64,000 bases of DNA from an uncultured Oscillospiraceae bacterium. GTDB lineage: Bacteria > Bacillota > Clostridia > Oscillospirales > Ruminococcaceae. Where the stretch lies: contig CAJTVI010000004.1 of assembly GCA_910579545.1 (NCBI GenBank), positions 22,148 to 86,147 of the forward strand, read 5' to 3'. A program made the translations under genes and the position numbers. Position 1 is the first letter of the stretch. The number at the start of each line of letters is the position of its first letter. Positions 24,232 to 33,650 of this stretch are shown here, in pieces. The notes below the pieces were generated by a model. It was not told where the DNA came from. It searched no databases and was given only the letters and a program-made list of their open reading frames with translations.

Positions 24232-25086
24232 TTACCGCCCCAGCCGGCTGCGCAGCCTTTGCTGCAGTTCCTCCAGCCGCTCCCGGTGCTGCACATGCTT
24301 CATGGCCGGGAAGGCCCGCAGCAGCCGCGCCGCGCCAAACAGCCGGCTGTCCAGCAGCTGCCCGCGCAGCAGATCCCGCCTTGCCTCCAGTTCGGCCCGG
24401 CCGCCGGCCAGCTTCTGCCGGCCCTCGCCCAGCGCCGCGGCAAGCTTTTCCTTGCCCTCGTCCAACTCCTCGTCCGCCGCAAGGGCCGCGCTGCCCAGCC
24501 GCAGGGCCATGGCGTCGCTGCCCCGGTGCAGCGCCTCGGCCACCCGGTCCAGCTCGCCCAGGCTGCGGTTGAGCCCCACGATCGTGCGCACGGTCACCGC
24601 CGCGTCGGCCAAAAACACCAGGCTCAGGGGCAGCGCCAGCGCCGTGCCCAGCCGGTGGGGGATCGCCGCCACAAACTGCGCGATCATCGGGTGCACCAGC
24701 CGCACCACCGCCACCACCCCCAGCCCCCACAGGATGCTGAAGGAAAGGCAGATGTACCCGCCCAGGTTAAAGGGCTTGTCGGAGTAATCCCACCAGGAGG
24801 TGTGAAAAAGCTTTTTCAGCGCCCAGCCGGTCACAAGCTCCAGCGCGCTGGCCACCGCCATGCCGCCAAAAAACAGCAAAAACAGGTTGTGGGCCAGCGG
24901 GGCGGTAAACAGCAGAACCAGCACCATGCCCGCTCCGTAAATGGGGCAGACCGGCCCGTTCAAAAAGCCGCGGTTTACCAGCTCGCCGGTGTTCACCGCC
25001 ACAAACGCCACCTCCGCGCACCAGCCAAGAAAGGCGTAGAGGATAAAAAACCAGAAAATGTCGTAGAGGCTGATGGTGATCCCCAT
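24232..25086 (-). CDS. CmpB-like (putative ABC-transporter type IV) membrane protein
   Basis: 284 residues. The N-terminal half has about five membrane segments with GWCAEVAFVAVNTGELVNRG and NGPVCPIYGAGMV, then LELVTGWALKKLFHTSWWDY, the signature of the CmpB/ABC_trans_CmpB family. The C-terminal third (about 175-284) is a long charged coiled coil ending in basic residues. Family function is not well defined. ATG 25086 has GGGGGAG upstream. Its last roughly 60 codons are duplicated at 17329-17523. Confidence 0.75.
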   Translation of the reverse strand: MGITISLYDIFWFFILYAFLGWCAEVAFVAVNTGELVNRGFLNGPVCPIYGAGMVLVLLFTAPLAHNLFLLFFGGMAVASALELVTGWALKKLFHTSWWDYSDKPFNLGGYICLSFSILWGLGVVAVVRLVHPMIAQFVAAIPHRLGTALALPLSLVFLADAAVTVRTIVGLNRSLGELDRVAEALHRGSDAMALRLGSAALAADEELDEGKEKLAAALGEGRQKLAGGRAELEARRDLLRGQLLDSRLFGAARLLRAFPAMKHVQHRERLEELQQRLRSRLGR

Positions 25087-25201
25087 GCCTGCTCCCCCTT
25101 TTTTTAAAGATAAACGGCCGCGGCCCCCATTGCCGCGGCCGTCCCTGCTTTGCCTGCCGCCCGTTCAGCTGCCGCCGCCCCCGGCCATAGCCTGCCGTCG
25201 G

Positions 25202-25230
25202 GTGACACTGCCGCCGATCTGTGGTACAAT
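25202..25230 (+). promoter_or_regulatory. Promoter of the membrane glycosyltransferase gene
   Basis: GTGACA (25202-25207), 17 bases, TACAAT (25225-25230), 50 bp before the start codon at 25280. Confidence 0.6.
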
Positions 25231-25279
25231 AGGGCTTGCCGCCGGCGCATCCCGGCGGCCTAAAGGAGGCGGCTCCCCT

Positions 25280-26893
25280 ATGACAAGGCCCGCGGCCATC
25301 CCCCTGCGCGAAAACATCCTCCGGCTCTGCCGGTTCTGCCTTTGCTGGCTGTGCATCCTGCTGTTTGCGGGGCTGGCTGTATTAAATTTGCTCCGCACAG
25401 CCTATTTTGAACTTTCGCCCGGAGGCGAGGCCACCCGGAACGAACTGGTGTTCTACCGTGCCGACAGCCCCCTTGCCGCCCTGCTGGTGCTGGGCTGCGC
25501 CGTGGCGGCGGCAGCCTGGCTGGCCCCCTTGCTGCGCAGGCTGCCGCCCCGGCTGCTGGAGGCCGGCGTCCCGCTGCTGCTGTTTGCCCTCAGCGCCCTG
25601 TGGGCCTGCTCTGCGCGGGTGCTGCCCAGGTACGACCAGCTCTATGTGCAGCAGGCGGCCCTGCGCTGGATCGCGGGGGATTTTCAGGACTTTTTGCCCC
25701 GCGAATATCTGTTTATGAAGGCGCATCAAATCAGCTTTACCTTGTTTTTGGAGGGTTTTTACCGGCTGTTTGGGCCAAACGCCACCCCGCTGTTCGGCAT
25801 CCTCAATGCGGCGGCCATCGGCTGGACCTTTTGGGTGCTGGGGCGGCTGTGCAGGCTGCTGCTGCCCGCCGCTACCCGCCAGGGCAGCTGGTTTTACCTG
25901 TTTTCGGCCGGCTGTTGGTGCGCGCTGCTCTTTTCGCCGTATTTGTATGGCAACAGCCTTTCCGCCGCGCTGGCCGTTACCGCACTCTGGCAGCAGATCC
26001 TCTGGCAGCAGGGCGGCAAAACCCGCCATATCCTGGCCAGCGGCCTGTGCATCGCGTTGGCCATCCAACTCAAATCCTTCAGCCTGATCATCCTGGCGGC
26101 CCAGTGCATCCTGCTTTTGCTGCACGCCCTGCGCACAAAGCGGCGGCAGGCGCTGGGCTGGATGCTGGCCCTGCTGCTGCTCTGGCAGGGGGCCGGCCTT
26201 GCCGTACATAAGGCCATGGAGCTGCGCATCGGGTATCCGCCCAATGAGGGCGAGCCGATGGTGGGCTATCTTGCAATGGGGCTGATGGAACCGTGGGAAG
26301 GGTTTTATGCGCCCGGCTGGTACAACGAGTTCAACTCGAATGTTTACCGGGATCATGATCTTGACCGGCAGGCCGCCTCCAAAGCCACCCTCGAGGTCAT
26401 CCGCGGGCGGCTGGATACCTTTTGCCATGACCCCCGCTACGCCGCCTGGTTCTTTTACAAAAAGACCTGCTCCCAGTGGGCCGACCCCACCTACCAGGGC
26501 TTCTGGATCAGCTACGGCTATTTTGAAGGCAGGGAGGACGTAGACCCGCCCTACCCCCTCTGGCTGGAGGATGTCTTTTCCGGCCGGGGCCATCAGCTGC
26601 TGGTGCAGCTGATGGACTGGTACCAGTCCATCGTGTGGGCCTGCGGGGCGGCGTTCCTGTTTGCCCGCCGCCGCGCCCTTTCGCTGGAGCAGCTATTGCC
26701 CGGCCTCTGCGTGCTGGGCGGGTTTTTGTTCCAGCTGTTCTGGGAGGGAAAGGGCCAGTATGTGCTGCCCTATTTCCTCTTAGCCCTGCCCTACGCGGCC
26801 GCCGGCTTTGCAATGCTCACAGCCGCCGCCCGCCGCCTTTTGCCGGCCGGCGTGGCCCTGCTGCGCCGGCAAAAAAACGCCCCCGGCGCCTGA
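25280..26893 (+). CDS. Polytopic membrane glycosyltransferase (GT-C like), unassigned
   Basis: 537 residues with about ten to twelve hydrophobic segments. An early extracytoplasmic loop after the second segment contains RVLPRYDQLYVQQAALRW, where an Asp in the first large loop is the usual GT-C site, and HQISFTLFLEGFYRLFG follows. The pattern resembles GT39/PMT-type sugar transferases that use polyprenyl-phosphate sugars. ATG 25280 follows AAAGGAGG. It stands alone, convergent with trmB. Substrate unknown. Confidence 0.6.
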   Translation: MTRPAAIPLRENILRLCRFCLCWLCILLFAGLAVLNLLRTAYFELSPGGEATRNELVFYRADSPLAALLVLGCAVAAAAWLAPLLRRLPPRLLEAGVPLLLFALSALWACSARVLPRYDQLYVQQAALRWIAGDFQDFLPREYLFMKAHQISFTLFLEGFYRLFGPNATPLFGILNAAAIGWTFWVLGRLCRLLLPAATRQGSWFYLFSAGCWCALLFSPYLYGNSLSAALAVTALWQQILWQQGGKTRHILASGLCIALAIQLKSFSLIILAAQCILLLLHALRTKRRQALGWMLALLLLWQGAGLAVHKAMELRIGYPPNEGEPMVGYLAMGLMEPWEGFYAPGWYNEFNSNVYRDHDLDRQAASKATLEVIRGRLDTFCHDPRYAAWFFYKKTCSQWADPTYQGFWISYGYFEGREDVDPPYPLWLEDVFSGRGHQLLVQLMDWYQSIVWACGAAFLFARRRALSLEQLLPGLCVLGGFLFQLFWEGKGQYVLPYFLLALPYAAAGFAMLTAAARRLLPAGVALLRRQKNAPGA

Positions 26894-26920
26894 AGCCGCC
26901 GGCGGGCTTTGCCGCCGTTT

Positions 26921-27688
26921 TCAGCAGGGCCCTGTTCCCGCCGCGGCCGCCCTTCGGGCGGCAGCGGCGGCTTTTTCAATGGCTGTCCGCCTTGCGAGCC
27001 CGGCGGCCAGCTCCTCCTCGCTCACCGCCCGCTTTACCGCGATCAGCGCCTTGGTGGGGATGCCCTCGGCCGTAAACATCGCCTCGTGCTCGGTGCGGAT
27101 GTTCCAGGCCGGCTCGTTGGCGTGCAGGTCCCGGGTCTGCCAAACCACCTCGTAGCCCGCCTCGGCAAAATAGGCAAGGCTGTCCTCAAACAGGGGGCCG
27201 TCGTCGGTCTTAAAATACACCTCGCCCCCCTCCCGCAAAAAGGCCCGGTAGGCCGCCAGCTGGCGGGTGTGGGTCAGCCGGTGCTTTTTGTGCCCGGCCT
27301 TGCGGTTCCAGGGGTTGCAGAAATTGATGTAAATGCGGCTGACGGCGTCCTGCGGGGCAAGGGCCCCCGCGATCCGCTCGATGTCCAGCCCCGTAATGAG
27401 CACATTGTCCGGCGCAAGCCCCTTTTGGGCGTAGGCGGCCTCGATCTTGCGCTTGGCCAGCACCAGCACCTTGTCGGTAATATCAATGCCAAGGTAGTTG
27501 GTTTCGGGGTGGGCGCTGGCAAGCTGGGCCAAAAAGCCCCCCTTGCCGCAGCCAAGCTCCAGCTGCATCGGCTGGCCCGGCCGGGCAAACCGCCCCTGCC
27601 AGCCGCCCCGGCATTCCAGCGGCGCGGCAGCGTAAAAGGGGCAGGCCAGCAGCTCGGCCCGGGCATAGGGCTTAAAGCGCATCCTCAT
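26921..27688 (-). CDS. trmB: tRNA (guanine-N7-)-methyltransferase TrmB
   Basis: 255 residues. SAM-binding LELGCGKGGFLAQLA (near 43-57) and YLGIDITDKVL, the variant INFCNPWNRKAGHKKHRLTH in place of the usual FPDPWPKxRH, and TDDGPLFEDSL near 170 identify TrmB, which methylates G46 in tRNA variable loops. The C-terminus has an extra Ala/Arg-rich tail. ATG 27688 overlaps the stop of the upstream AlaX-type gene (ATGA), so the two are coupled. Confidence 0.9.
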   Translation of the reverse strand: MRMRFKPYARAELLACPFYAAAPLECRGGWQGRFARPGQPMQLELGCGKGGFLAQLASAHPETNYLGIDITDKVLVLAKRKIEAAYAQKGLAPDNVLITGLDIERIAGALAPQDAVSRIYINFCNPWNRKAGHKKHRLTHTRQLAAYRAFLREGGEVYFKTDDGPLFEDSLAYFAEAGYEVVWQTRDLHANEPAWNIRTEHEAMFTAEGIPTKALIAVKRAVSEEELAAGLARRTAIEKAAAAARRAAAAGTGPC

Positions 27689-28875
27689 GGGGCGGTATGC
27701 TCCTTCCAAAAGGCCTCAACCGCCCCGATCCCGGCGGCCGCAATGCTGCCCTGCACCAGCCCCGGCTTGCCGCCGCCCCGGCCGTCAAAGGCCTCGTTCA
27801 GCGCCCGGCCCAGCGGCCGCACATCCGCACCATCCCCGGCCTGGCCCAGCGCGTAGAGGTACCCGCCCCCGGCGCTGGGGCTCAAGGCAGCGCAGGGGGC
27901 ATCCGTTTTTTCGCACAGGGCGCAGCAGAGCCGGCGCACCCCGTCCGGCGCAAGGCCCTCGCAGACCAAAAGCGGCGCGGCGCCCGGCCGGATCTCCGCG
28001 GCAAGGCGGGCAAACAGCTTGTTTTCGGCCGCCGCAAGCCTTGCCTTCAGCCCCTCGTTCTCCTCGGCCAGCCGGTGCACGGCGGGGGCGATCTGGTTGG
28101 CCTTGGCGCTCAGCAGTACGCTGATCTCGTTGTGCTCGGCGCATTTTGTGCGGTAGTCGGCAAAGGCCCGCCGCCCGCAGGCGATGGTGATCCGGCTGCC
28201 GCGCTTATAGTTTTGCAGGCTCAGCACCTTGATGACCCCCACCTGCCCCGCCCGCTCCATGTGGATGCCGCAGCAGGCGCAGCGGTCGGCCCCCTCGATC
28301 TCCACGATCCGCACCGGGCCCTCCAGCTCCTTTTTGCTGCGGTATTCCATGGCGGCCAGCGCCTGCGGCTTGGGCCAGGAAACGCGCACCGGCATATCCG
28401 CCCAGATGATCACGTTGGCCTGGTATTCGGCCTCGGCCAGCTGCTCGGCCGTGATGGGGATGCTGGTGTCGATGGTCACCGCCTCCTCCCCAATATGGAA
28501 GCCGACATTCTCGGCCCCAAACAGCCGGTGCAGGATGCCCGAGAGGATATGCTCGCCGGTGTGCTGCTGCATCGTGTCCACCCGGCGCACCGGATCGACC
28601 TCCCCGGACACCTCCTCGCCCGGCGCAAGCGGGCCGTCGGTCAGGTGCAGGATGCGGCCGTCCTTTTCGTGCACGTCCAGCACCCGCACCCCGCCCAAAA
28701 CGCCCTGGTCGGCCGGCTGGCCGCCCCCTTCGGGGTAAAAGGCGGTGGCGCTCAGGGCAACGAGCCAGCCCTGCTTTGCCTGCTCACAGCTGAGCACGCG
28801 GGCGGTAAAGTGGATCATCTCAACGTCTTCGTAATAGAGCCTCCGGGTCTCGCAGTGTAACGTGTCCATCATCAT
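27685..28875 (-). CDS. AlaX-type alanyl-tRNA editing protein with DHHA1 domain
   Basis: 396 residues. An N-terminal threonyl/alanyl-tRNA synthetase-like second additional domain contains FYPEGGGQPADQG, the zinc-site pair QQHTGEH (two His) and CACCGIH (Cys and His). A coiled region and a C-terminal DHHA1-like domain rich in Gly (GGGKPGLVQGS) follow. Such AlaX-L proteins hydrolyse mischarged Ser- or Gly-tRNA(Ala). The start is among three consecutive Met codons (28875, 28872, 28869); AAGGG lies upstream. It is followed directly by trmB, giving a tRNA-quality operon. Confidence 0.88.
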   Translation of the reverse strand: MMMDTLHCETRRLYYEDVEMIHFTARVLSCEQAKQGWLVALSATAFYPEGGGQPADQGVLGGVRVLDVHEKDGRILHLTDGPLAPGEEVSGEVDPVRRVDTMQQHTGEHILSGILHRLFGAENVGFHIGEEAVTIDTSIPITAEQLAEAEYQANVIIWADMPVRVSWPKPQALAAMEYRSKKELEGPVRIVEIEGADRCACCGIHMERAGQVGVIKVLSLQNYKRGSRITIACGRRAFADYRTKCAEHNEISVLLSAKANQIAPAVHRLAEENEGLKARLAAAENKLFARLAAEIRPGAAPLLVCEGLAPDGVRRLCCALCEKTDAPCAALSPSAGGGYLYALGQAGDGADVRPLGRALNEAFDGRGGGKPGLVQGSIAAAGIGAVEAFWKEHTAP

Positions 28876-28985
28876 GCAACAGCACCCTTCCCCCGCCCGG
28901 GCGCTGGGCCCCAAAGGGCCCCCTCCCGGCGCGGGCAGTAGCGCGGAAGGCCGCCCAAACCCGCCGGCGCGGCCCCGCTAAAATT

Positions 28986-29014
28986 ATGATACCGGCCCCC
29001 GCCCGGCTTGTCAA
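28986..29014 (-). promoter_or_regulatory. Housekeeping promoter of alaX-trmB
   Basis: On the minus strand a perfect TTGACA (29014-29009), 17 bases, TATCAT (28991-28986). The leader to the start codon is about 105 nt. Confidence 0.8.
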
Positions 29015-29065
29015 GCGCGGCACCCATCCCAAATGCGCGCCGCGCTGGAAAAACCCGGCGGGATA

Positions 29066-29074
29066 TGGTATGAT
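29066..29074 (+). promoter_or_regulatory. Candidate extended -10 of the lipoprotein gene
   Basis: TGG followed by TATGAT (29069-29074) is an extended -10 pattern, but the -35 region (TGGAAA at 17 bases) is poor. Confidence 0.3.
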
Positions 29075-29202
29075 AAAGCCTGTATATGATCAGCCCCTGC
29101 GGGGCGGGCGGCCGGGCGGCGGACGCGGACCTTATCTCAGGCTCCGCGGCGCTGCTTTTGACCTGCCCGCCGCCTGGCTGGGCAAAAAAGGAGGTGCGGG
29201 CC

Positions 29203-30624
29203 GTGCGCAAAAACAGCAGACCCATACGCCGGCTGCTGGCGGCCGCCCTGGCGGGCTGCCTTTTGGCGGGCTGCGCCGGGCGCGAGCTTGCCCTTTTGCC
29301 CCAAAGCCCGCCGCCCCAAAGCGCCCCCGCCCCCACCGAAACCCCGGCCCCGCAGCCCCTGCGCATCGCCTGCGAGGCCCCGCTGCCCGCCGGGTTTGAG
29401 GCCCTGCTGGAGGCCTATGCAGCCAGCCAGGCGGCCGGAGCCGTGCTGCTGGACCCGGGCGACGCCGGCGGCAGCCCGGACCTTGTGCTGCTGGCCCGCC
29501 GGCCCAGCGTACAGGGGTATCTCGACCTTGCCCAGGATCCGCTTTTTACCGTGCTGATCCAGAATGCCGCCGCCCTGCCGGGGCAGGATCTTTCCGGCCC
29601 CTGCCCGGCGCTGCCCCTTGGTTTTGGGGGCTATGGCTATCTGGCGGACGAAGAACTGCTCAAAGCCCTGCTGGGCGAGGGGTTCGACCCCGCCCTGCTG
29701 CAACAGGCCTCGAGCGCCGAGTGGACCGGCTTTGTGCAGGCGTTGGGCGGCTGGATCGAACAGCCGGCCGCCCAGCCGGTGACCCTTGCCGGCCAGGAGT
29801 TTACCCTGCCGGCCGAGCCGCCGCCCGCCGCCCAGGCCCTCACCGGGGTGTTTGCGGTGCCCGCCGCCGAGCCGGACGTCTTTGCCGGCAGCGCCCTGAG
29901 CCCGGTGCTCTGCACCGCCTTCCGAACGGCGGGCGAGGCAAAGGCGGATGAGGAACTGCTCACCGGCCCGCTCAACAGCCTCTGGAGCGCCTTCCGGCTC
30001 GAGACCGGCTGGATGGCCGGGCCGGAGGGGCCGCTGGCCCGGGGGGACGAGCGGGCCGCCGGCCAGACCCTTGCGGACGCCGCCGGGCTGGTCGCGGGCG
30101 GCCGCGCGGTTTTCTGCCGGGCCTTTACCGGGCGGCTGCTGCCGCTTCTTCCGGCCGAACAGGCTGCCCGGATGCTGCTGGCGCCGCTCAAATACCCCTT
30201 TGACGAGACCGACCTTGCCCCAAACGCCGCCTATACCCTTGAGCAGCTGGCCGGCTGGCCGGTGGTGGGCACGGCGGGCTGGCTGGCCATCCCCCAGGAC
30301 GCCGGCGAGGACGCCCGGGCCCGGGCCGAGGGCTTTTTGCTCTGGCTTTTTGCCTCGGCGGAGGGCCAGCGGGCGCTTACCGGGGGTATGGGCCTTTTGG
30401 GCATCGCGGGGGGCGAACCGGGCAGCCCGGCCCTGCAAACGGCGGCCGATGCGCTGGCCGCCGGCGGGGCCCTGCCCGACCTTGCCGAGGGCTTTGCGCC
30501 CGCCGCCCACCTGCAAGCCAGCGAGGCGCTGGCAAAAGACTGGCTGCCCCAGGCCAGCTGGAACCCCTACCAGCGGGCGGGATACACCGACGCGGTGCTG
30601 GCCGCGCTGGGCGGCGCGGAATAA
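29203..30624 (+). CDS. Solute-binding-like lipoprotein
   Basis: 473 residues with a lipoprotein signal (RRLLAAALAGCLLAGCAG; the second Cys, residue 24, fits the lipobox LLAGC), a short Pro/Ala linker and an extracellular two-lobed pattern resembling family 1 sugar-binding proteins (ALPLGFGGYGYLADEELLKA, and GWLAIPQDAG with LLWLFASAEGQRALTGG near the end). No transporter permease or ATPase genes are adjacent, so its partner is unknown. GTG 29203 is chosen because AAGGAGGTG lies eight bases upstream and the signal peptide begins there. malQ follows 72 bp downstream and hints at alpha-glucan or maltodextrin use. Confidence 0.7.
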   Translation: MRKNSRPIRRLLAAALAGCLLAGCAGRELALLPQSPPPQSAPAPTETPAPQPLRIACEAPLPAGFEALLEAYAASQAAGAVLLDPGDAGGSPDLVLLARRPSVQGYLDLAQDPLFTVLIQNAAALPGQDLSGPCPALPLGFGGYGYLADEELLKALLGEGFDPALLQQASSAEWTGFVQALGGWIEQPAAQPVTLAGQEFTLPAEPPPAAQALTGVFAVPAAEPDVFAGSALSPVLCTAFRTAGEAKADEELLTGPLNSLWSAFRLETGWMAGPEGPLARGDERAAGQTLADAAGLVAGGRAVFCRAFTGRLLPLLPAEQAARMLLAPLKYPFDETDLAPNAAYTLEQLAGWPVVGTAGWLAIPQDAGEDARARAEGFLLWLFASAEGQRALTGGMGLLGIAGGEPGSPALQTAADALAAGGALPDLAEGFAPAAHLQASEALAKDWLPQASWNPYQRAGYTDAVLAALGGAE

Positions 30625-30696
30625 GGCGGGCCGCCGGCCCCTCGGGGCGGAGGGCGGCCTTTTGATAATCCCTTTAGGATAGGAGCGGAACTTTTT

Positions 30697-32352
30697 ATGC
30701 AAGCAAAACGCGAAAGCGGCATCCTCATGCCCCTTGCCAGCCTGCCCGGCCCCGGCGGCATCGGCTGTTTTGGCAAGGAGGCCTATGCCTTTGTGGATTT
30801 CCTCGCGCGGGCGGGGCAGGGGGTCTGGCAGCTGCTGCCGCTGGGCCCCACCGGCTACGGCGACAGCCCCTACCAGAGCTGTTCGGCCTTTGCGGGCAAC
30901 CCCTATTTTATCGACCTGGACACCCTGGCCGAAGAGGGCCTTTTGCAAAAAGAGGAGTACGCGTCCCTGCCCTGGGGCAAAACCGAGGCCGAGGTGGACT
31001 ACGAGGCGGTGTACACCCACCGCTTTGGGGTGCTGCGCGCGGCCTACGCCCGCTGGAAGGCCCGCCGCCCCCTGCCCGGCTGCGATACCCCCTACCCGGA
31101 CGATTACTACCGCTTTTGCTTTTTGAACGACTCCTGGCTGGAGGACTACGCCCTCTATATGGCCGCCAAGGAGGAGTGCGGCATGCGCTCCTACCTCGAG
31201 TGGCCGGCCCCGCTGCGCCGGCGGGAGCCGCAGGCCATGGCCGGCCTTGCCCAGCGCCGGGCGGAGGAGATCGGCTTTTGGAAGTTTGTGCAGTACCAGT
31301 TCAGCCGGCAGTGGGCGGCCCTTAAGGGCTACGCCAACGCCAAGGGGATCCGCATTTTGGGCGACCTGCCCATCTATGTCTCGGCCGACTCGGCCGACGC
31401 CTGGGCCGGCCGGCGGATGTTCGAGATGGACGGGGAGGGCCGCCCCACCCGGGTGGCCGGCTGCCCGCCGGACTATTTTTCGGCCGACGGCCAGCTCTGG
31501 GGCAACCCGCTCTACAACTGGCCCTGGCACCGCGAGACCGGCTACGCCTGGTGGGCCGAGCGGCTGCGCTGCGCGCTGCGGCTGTACGACATCGTGCGCA
31601 TCGACCATTTCCGCGGGTTCGACACCTACTGGGCCATCCCGGCCGAAAGCGAGACCGCCCGTGTGGGCAGATGGGAGCAGGGCCCCGGCATGGAGCTGTT
31701 CGAGGCGCTGCATGCCCAGCTGGGCGAGCTGCCCATCGTGGCCGAGGACCTGGGCGAATTGTTTGACAGCGTGCGGGAGCTGCTGCGCCAGAGCGGCTTC
31801 CCCGGCATGAAGGTGCTGCAGTTTGCCTTTACCCCCGGGCAGGACAGCGAGTACCTGCCCCACAACCACACCAAAAACTTTGTGGCCTACCCCGGCACCC
31901 ACGACAACACCACCCTGGCCGATTGGCTGCAGCGGGTGGCCACCCCCGGCGAGCGGGCCAAGGCCGAGGCCTATTTTGGGCTGGACCCGGCCGCGGGGCT
32001 GCAAAGCGAGGTGCGCGGCTTTGTGCGCGGCGCGCTGGCAAGCCCGGCCTTTTTGGCGGTGATCCCCCTGGCCGACTGGCTGGGCCTTGGGGCCGAGGGG
32101 CGGATCAACCAGCCGGGGGTGCTGGGCGGCAACTGGGGCTGGCGGGCCGCCCCCGGCGCCTGCACCGGCGCGCTGGCCGACGATATCCGCGCCCTCTGCG
32201 CCGTGTTTGGCCGCGCCGCGCCGCTGCCCCAGCCGGAATCAGCCGCAAAGCCGCAGCCCGCCGAAGAACAGGAGGAACCAGCCGAAGAGCCAACGTTAGC
32301 CAAAGGGCCGGAGCCGCCGGCAAAAAAGCAGCGGCCCCAGCCAAAGGCCTGA
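30697..32352 (+). CDS. malQ: 4-alpha-glucanotransferase (amylomaltase, GH77)
   Basis: 551 residues. GH77 features in order: SGILMPLASLPGPGGIGCFG, WQLLPLGPTGYGDSPYQS, GDLPIYVSADSADAW, the nucleophile Asp in VRIDHFRGFDTYWAIP, the acid/base Glu in VAEDLG and GTHDNTTLADWL. It disproportionates maltodextrins in the cytoplasm. The catalytic part ends near residue 510, and a disordered Pro/Glu/Lys tail of about 40 residues (AEEQEEPAEEP) is atypical. ATG 30697 has AGGAGCGG upstream. Confidence 0.95.
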   Translation: MQAKRESGILMPLASLPGPGGIGCFGKEAYAFVDFLARAGQGVWQLLPLGPTGYGDSPYQSCSAFAGNPYFIDLDTLAEEGLLQKEEYASLPWGKTEAEVDYEAVYTHRFGVLRAAYARWKARRPLPGCDTPYPDDYYRFCFLNDSWLEDYALYMAAKEECGMRSYLEWPAPLRRREPQAMAGLAQRRAEEIGFWKFVQYQFSRQWAALKGYANAKGIRILGDLPIYVSADSADAWAGRRMFEMDGEGRPTRVAGCPPDYFSADGQLWGNPLYNWPWHRETGYAWWAERLRCALRLYDIVRIDHFRGFDTYWAIPAESETARVGRWEQGPGMELFEALHAQLGELPIVAEDLGELFDSVRELLRQSGFPGMKVLQFAFTPGQDSEYLPHNHTKNFVAYPGTHDNTTLADWLQRVATPGERAKAEAYFGLDPAAGLQSEVRGFVRGALASPAFLAVIPLADWLGLGAEGRINQPGVLGGNWGWRAAPGACTGALADDIRALCAVFGRAAPLPQPESAAKPQPAEEQEEPAEEPTLAKGPEPPAKKQRPQPKA

Positions 32353-32400
32353 TTGCCGGAAGGTTCGCTGCAAGGTTTTTGCTGACCTGGACAGGGCGCG

Positions 32401-32459
32401 GGGGAGAGTCTCGAAAGGCTTTCGGGGCAGGGGTCCTGTTGCCTTGAGAGACTGCTCCC
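32401..32459 (-). repeat. 59-bp dispersed hairpin element, copy A
   Basis: On the minus strand it is identical over 59 bp to copies at 35789-35847 and 47872-47930. The ends are inverted (GGGAGCAGTCTC at one end, GAGACTCTCCCC at the other), with an inner AAGGC/GCCTT pair, so RNA or single-stranded DNA would fold into one imperfect hairpin. Similarity with copy B continues about 10 bases exactly (GGGTGCGTGG) and further more loosely on the GGGAGC side. This copy lies just downstream of malQ. Confidence 0.85.
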
Positions 32460-32660
32460 ACGCACCCGGCCGGCGGACATCCCTCCCCGGTTTGGTTGCT
32501 GCCTGACCTCCCCCGGTTCGACACATAATCCCCCCGCTTTTGCGTATACTAAAAACCTGTACCCGGCACAGCAAAACGCAAAAAACCAGCCCAAAAGCAA
32601 TTCGATGCATTTTGCAAACGCGGCGTTTTGGGCGGTTTCGAACAAGGGGGATTTATTCTG

Positions 32661-33113
32661 ATGGAAAACCAGCAAAACAGCCCGCAGGCCCAAAACGAGG
32701 CCCTGCTTCAGGCGGTGGTGCGGGGCAGCGAGATGGGCAAAAATACCCTGGGCCAGCTGCTGCCCATGACCGATGACCGGGAGTTCAAGGCCGAGCTCTA
32801 CCGCCAGCAAAAGCAGTACCGGGCCTTGAACCAAAAGGCCCACACCGCCCTGGCGGCTCTGGGCGAACAGGCCAAGGGCCAGACCCAGTGGGCCCGGATG
32901 GCCACCCATATGGGCATCGCGGCCAATACCCTCACCGACCGCAGCACCCACCACCTGGCCGAGATGCTCATCCAGGGGGCGGACATGGGCAATGCCGACT
33001 GCCTTTCGGCCCAAAAAGACTGCCCCAAGGCCAGCGACGGCGCAAAAAAGCTGGCGGGCGAACTCTGCCGGCTGGAGCAGCAGGGCGCCGAACAGCTGCG
33101 GCAGTACCTGTAA
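32661..33113 (+). CDS. Conserved helical protein of unknown function
   Basis: 150 residues, all-helical and soluble, with polar and charged helices (LLQAVVRGSEMGKNTLGQLL, YRQQKQYRALNQKAHTALAA, HHLAEMLIQGADMGNADCLS). No signal peptide or recognised motif beyond a four-helix-bundle look reminiscent of ferritin-like or DUF2383-type proteins. ATG 32661 follows AAGGGGG. It is a single gene closed by a bidirectional terminator. Function not recognised. Confidence 0.6.
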   Translation: MENQQNSPQAQNEALLQAVVRGSEMGKNTLGQLLPMTDDREFKAELYRQQKQYRALNQKAHTALAALGEQAKGQTQWARMATHMGIAANTLTDRSTHHLAEMLIQGADMGNADCLSAQKDCPKASDGAKKLAGELCRLEQQGAEQLRQYL

Positions 33114-33170
33114 GCAGCCGGCGGGGCGGCCGCTTTGCCCCCGCCGCCCCGCAAAAACGGCTGGATGCAA

Positions 33171-33221
33171 AAAGCCCGCCGGGCGCTTTCCCCAAACAGA
33201 GGGGAGCGCCCGGCGGGCTTT
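33171..33221. terminator. Bidirectional terminator
   Basis: A 17-bp perfect stem (33171-33187 with 33205-33221) starting AAAGCCCGCC and ending GGCGGGCTTT, between two convergent genes. Confidence 0.75.
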
Positions 33222-33279
33222 GCCGTGTTTTTAAGGGCGGCGCCGGCCAGCGGCCGGCAGCCTTTGCGGCCCGGCCGGC

Positions 33280-33636
33280 TCAGGGCTCCGCGTCGGCCGG
33301 CGGCTCCGGCTTTTTCCAGGGCGCGGAGTCCAAAATGGAGGCTTCCGCCGCGGCGTTCCAGCGGCCCTTATCCGCGTAATACCGCGCCTCGATCCAGCCT
33401 TCGGCCGCCTGCATGCCCGCCTCGTCAAACCCAAAGCGGGCGGTCTCGCACAGGGCCGGGTCGGTCTGCTCCCGGCAGTAGGGCCCGGGCCACACCGCCG
33501 CCTCAAACGCTTTGCCGTCCCCGTCTTCCACAAGGTCCACACTGTACTGCAGGCCCTTGTACGAGCCGCTGTAGTGCTTGTTCGCCTTCATAAAGGCAAA
33601 GCCGGTCAGGTGTACAAACCGCAGGTGTTCCGCCAT
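33280..33636 (-). CDS. Small conserved protein of unknown function
   Basis: 118 residues, start MAEHLRFVHLTGFAFMKANK. A compact alpha/beta pattern with KGLQYSVDLVEDGDGKAFEA, WPGPYCREQTDP and FGFDEAGMQAAEGWIEARY, and a Pro-rich tail. ATG 33636 is preferred over 33645 because AAGGAG is 10 bases from it but only one base from the upstream codon. It starts 14 bp after the mtnN stop and is probably cotranscribed with it. No function recognised. Confidence 0.55.
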   Translation of the reverse strand: MAEHLRFVHLTGFAFMKANKHYSGSYKGLQYSVDLVEDGDGKAFEAAVWPGPYCREQTDPALCETARFGFDEAGMQAAEGWIEARYYADKGRWNAAAEASILDSAPWKKPEPPADAEP

Positions 33637-33650
33637 TCTCGTCATGCTCC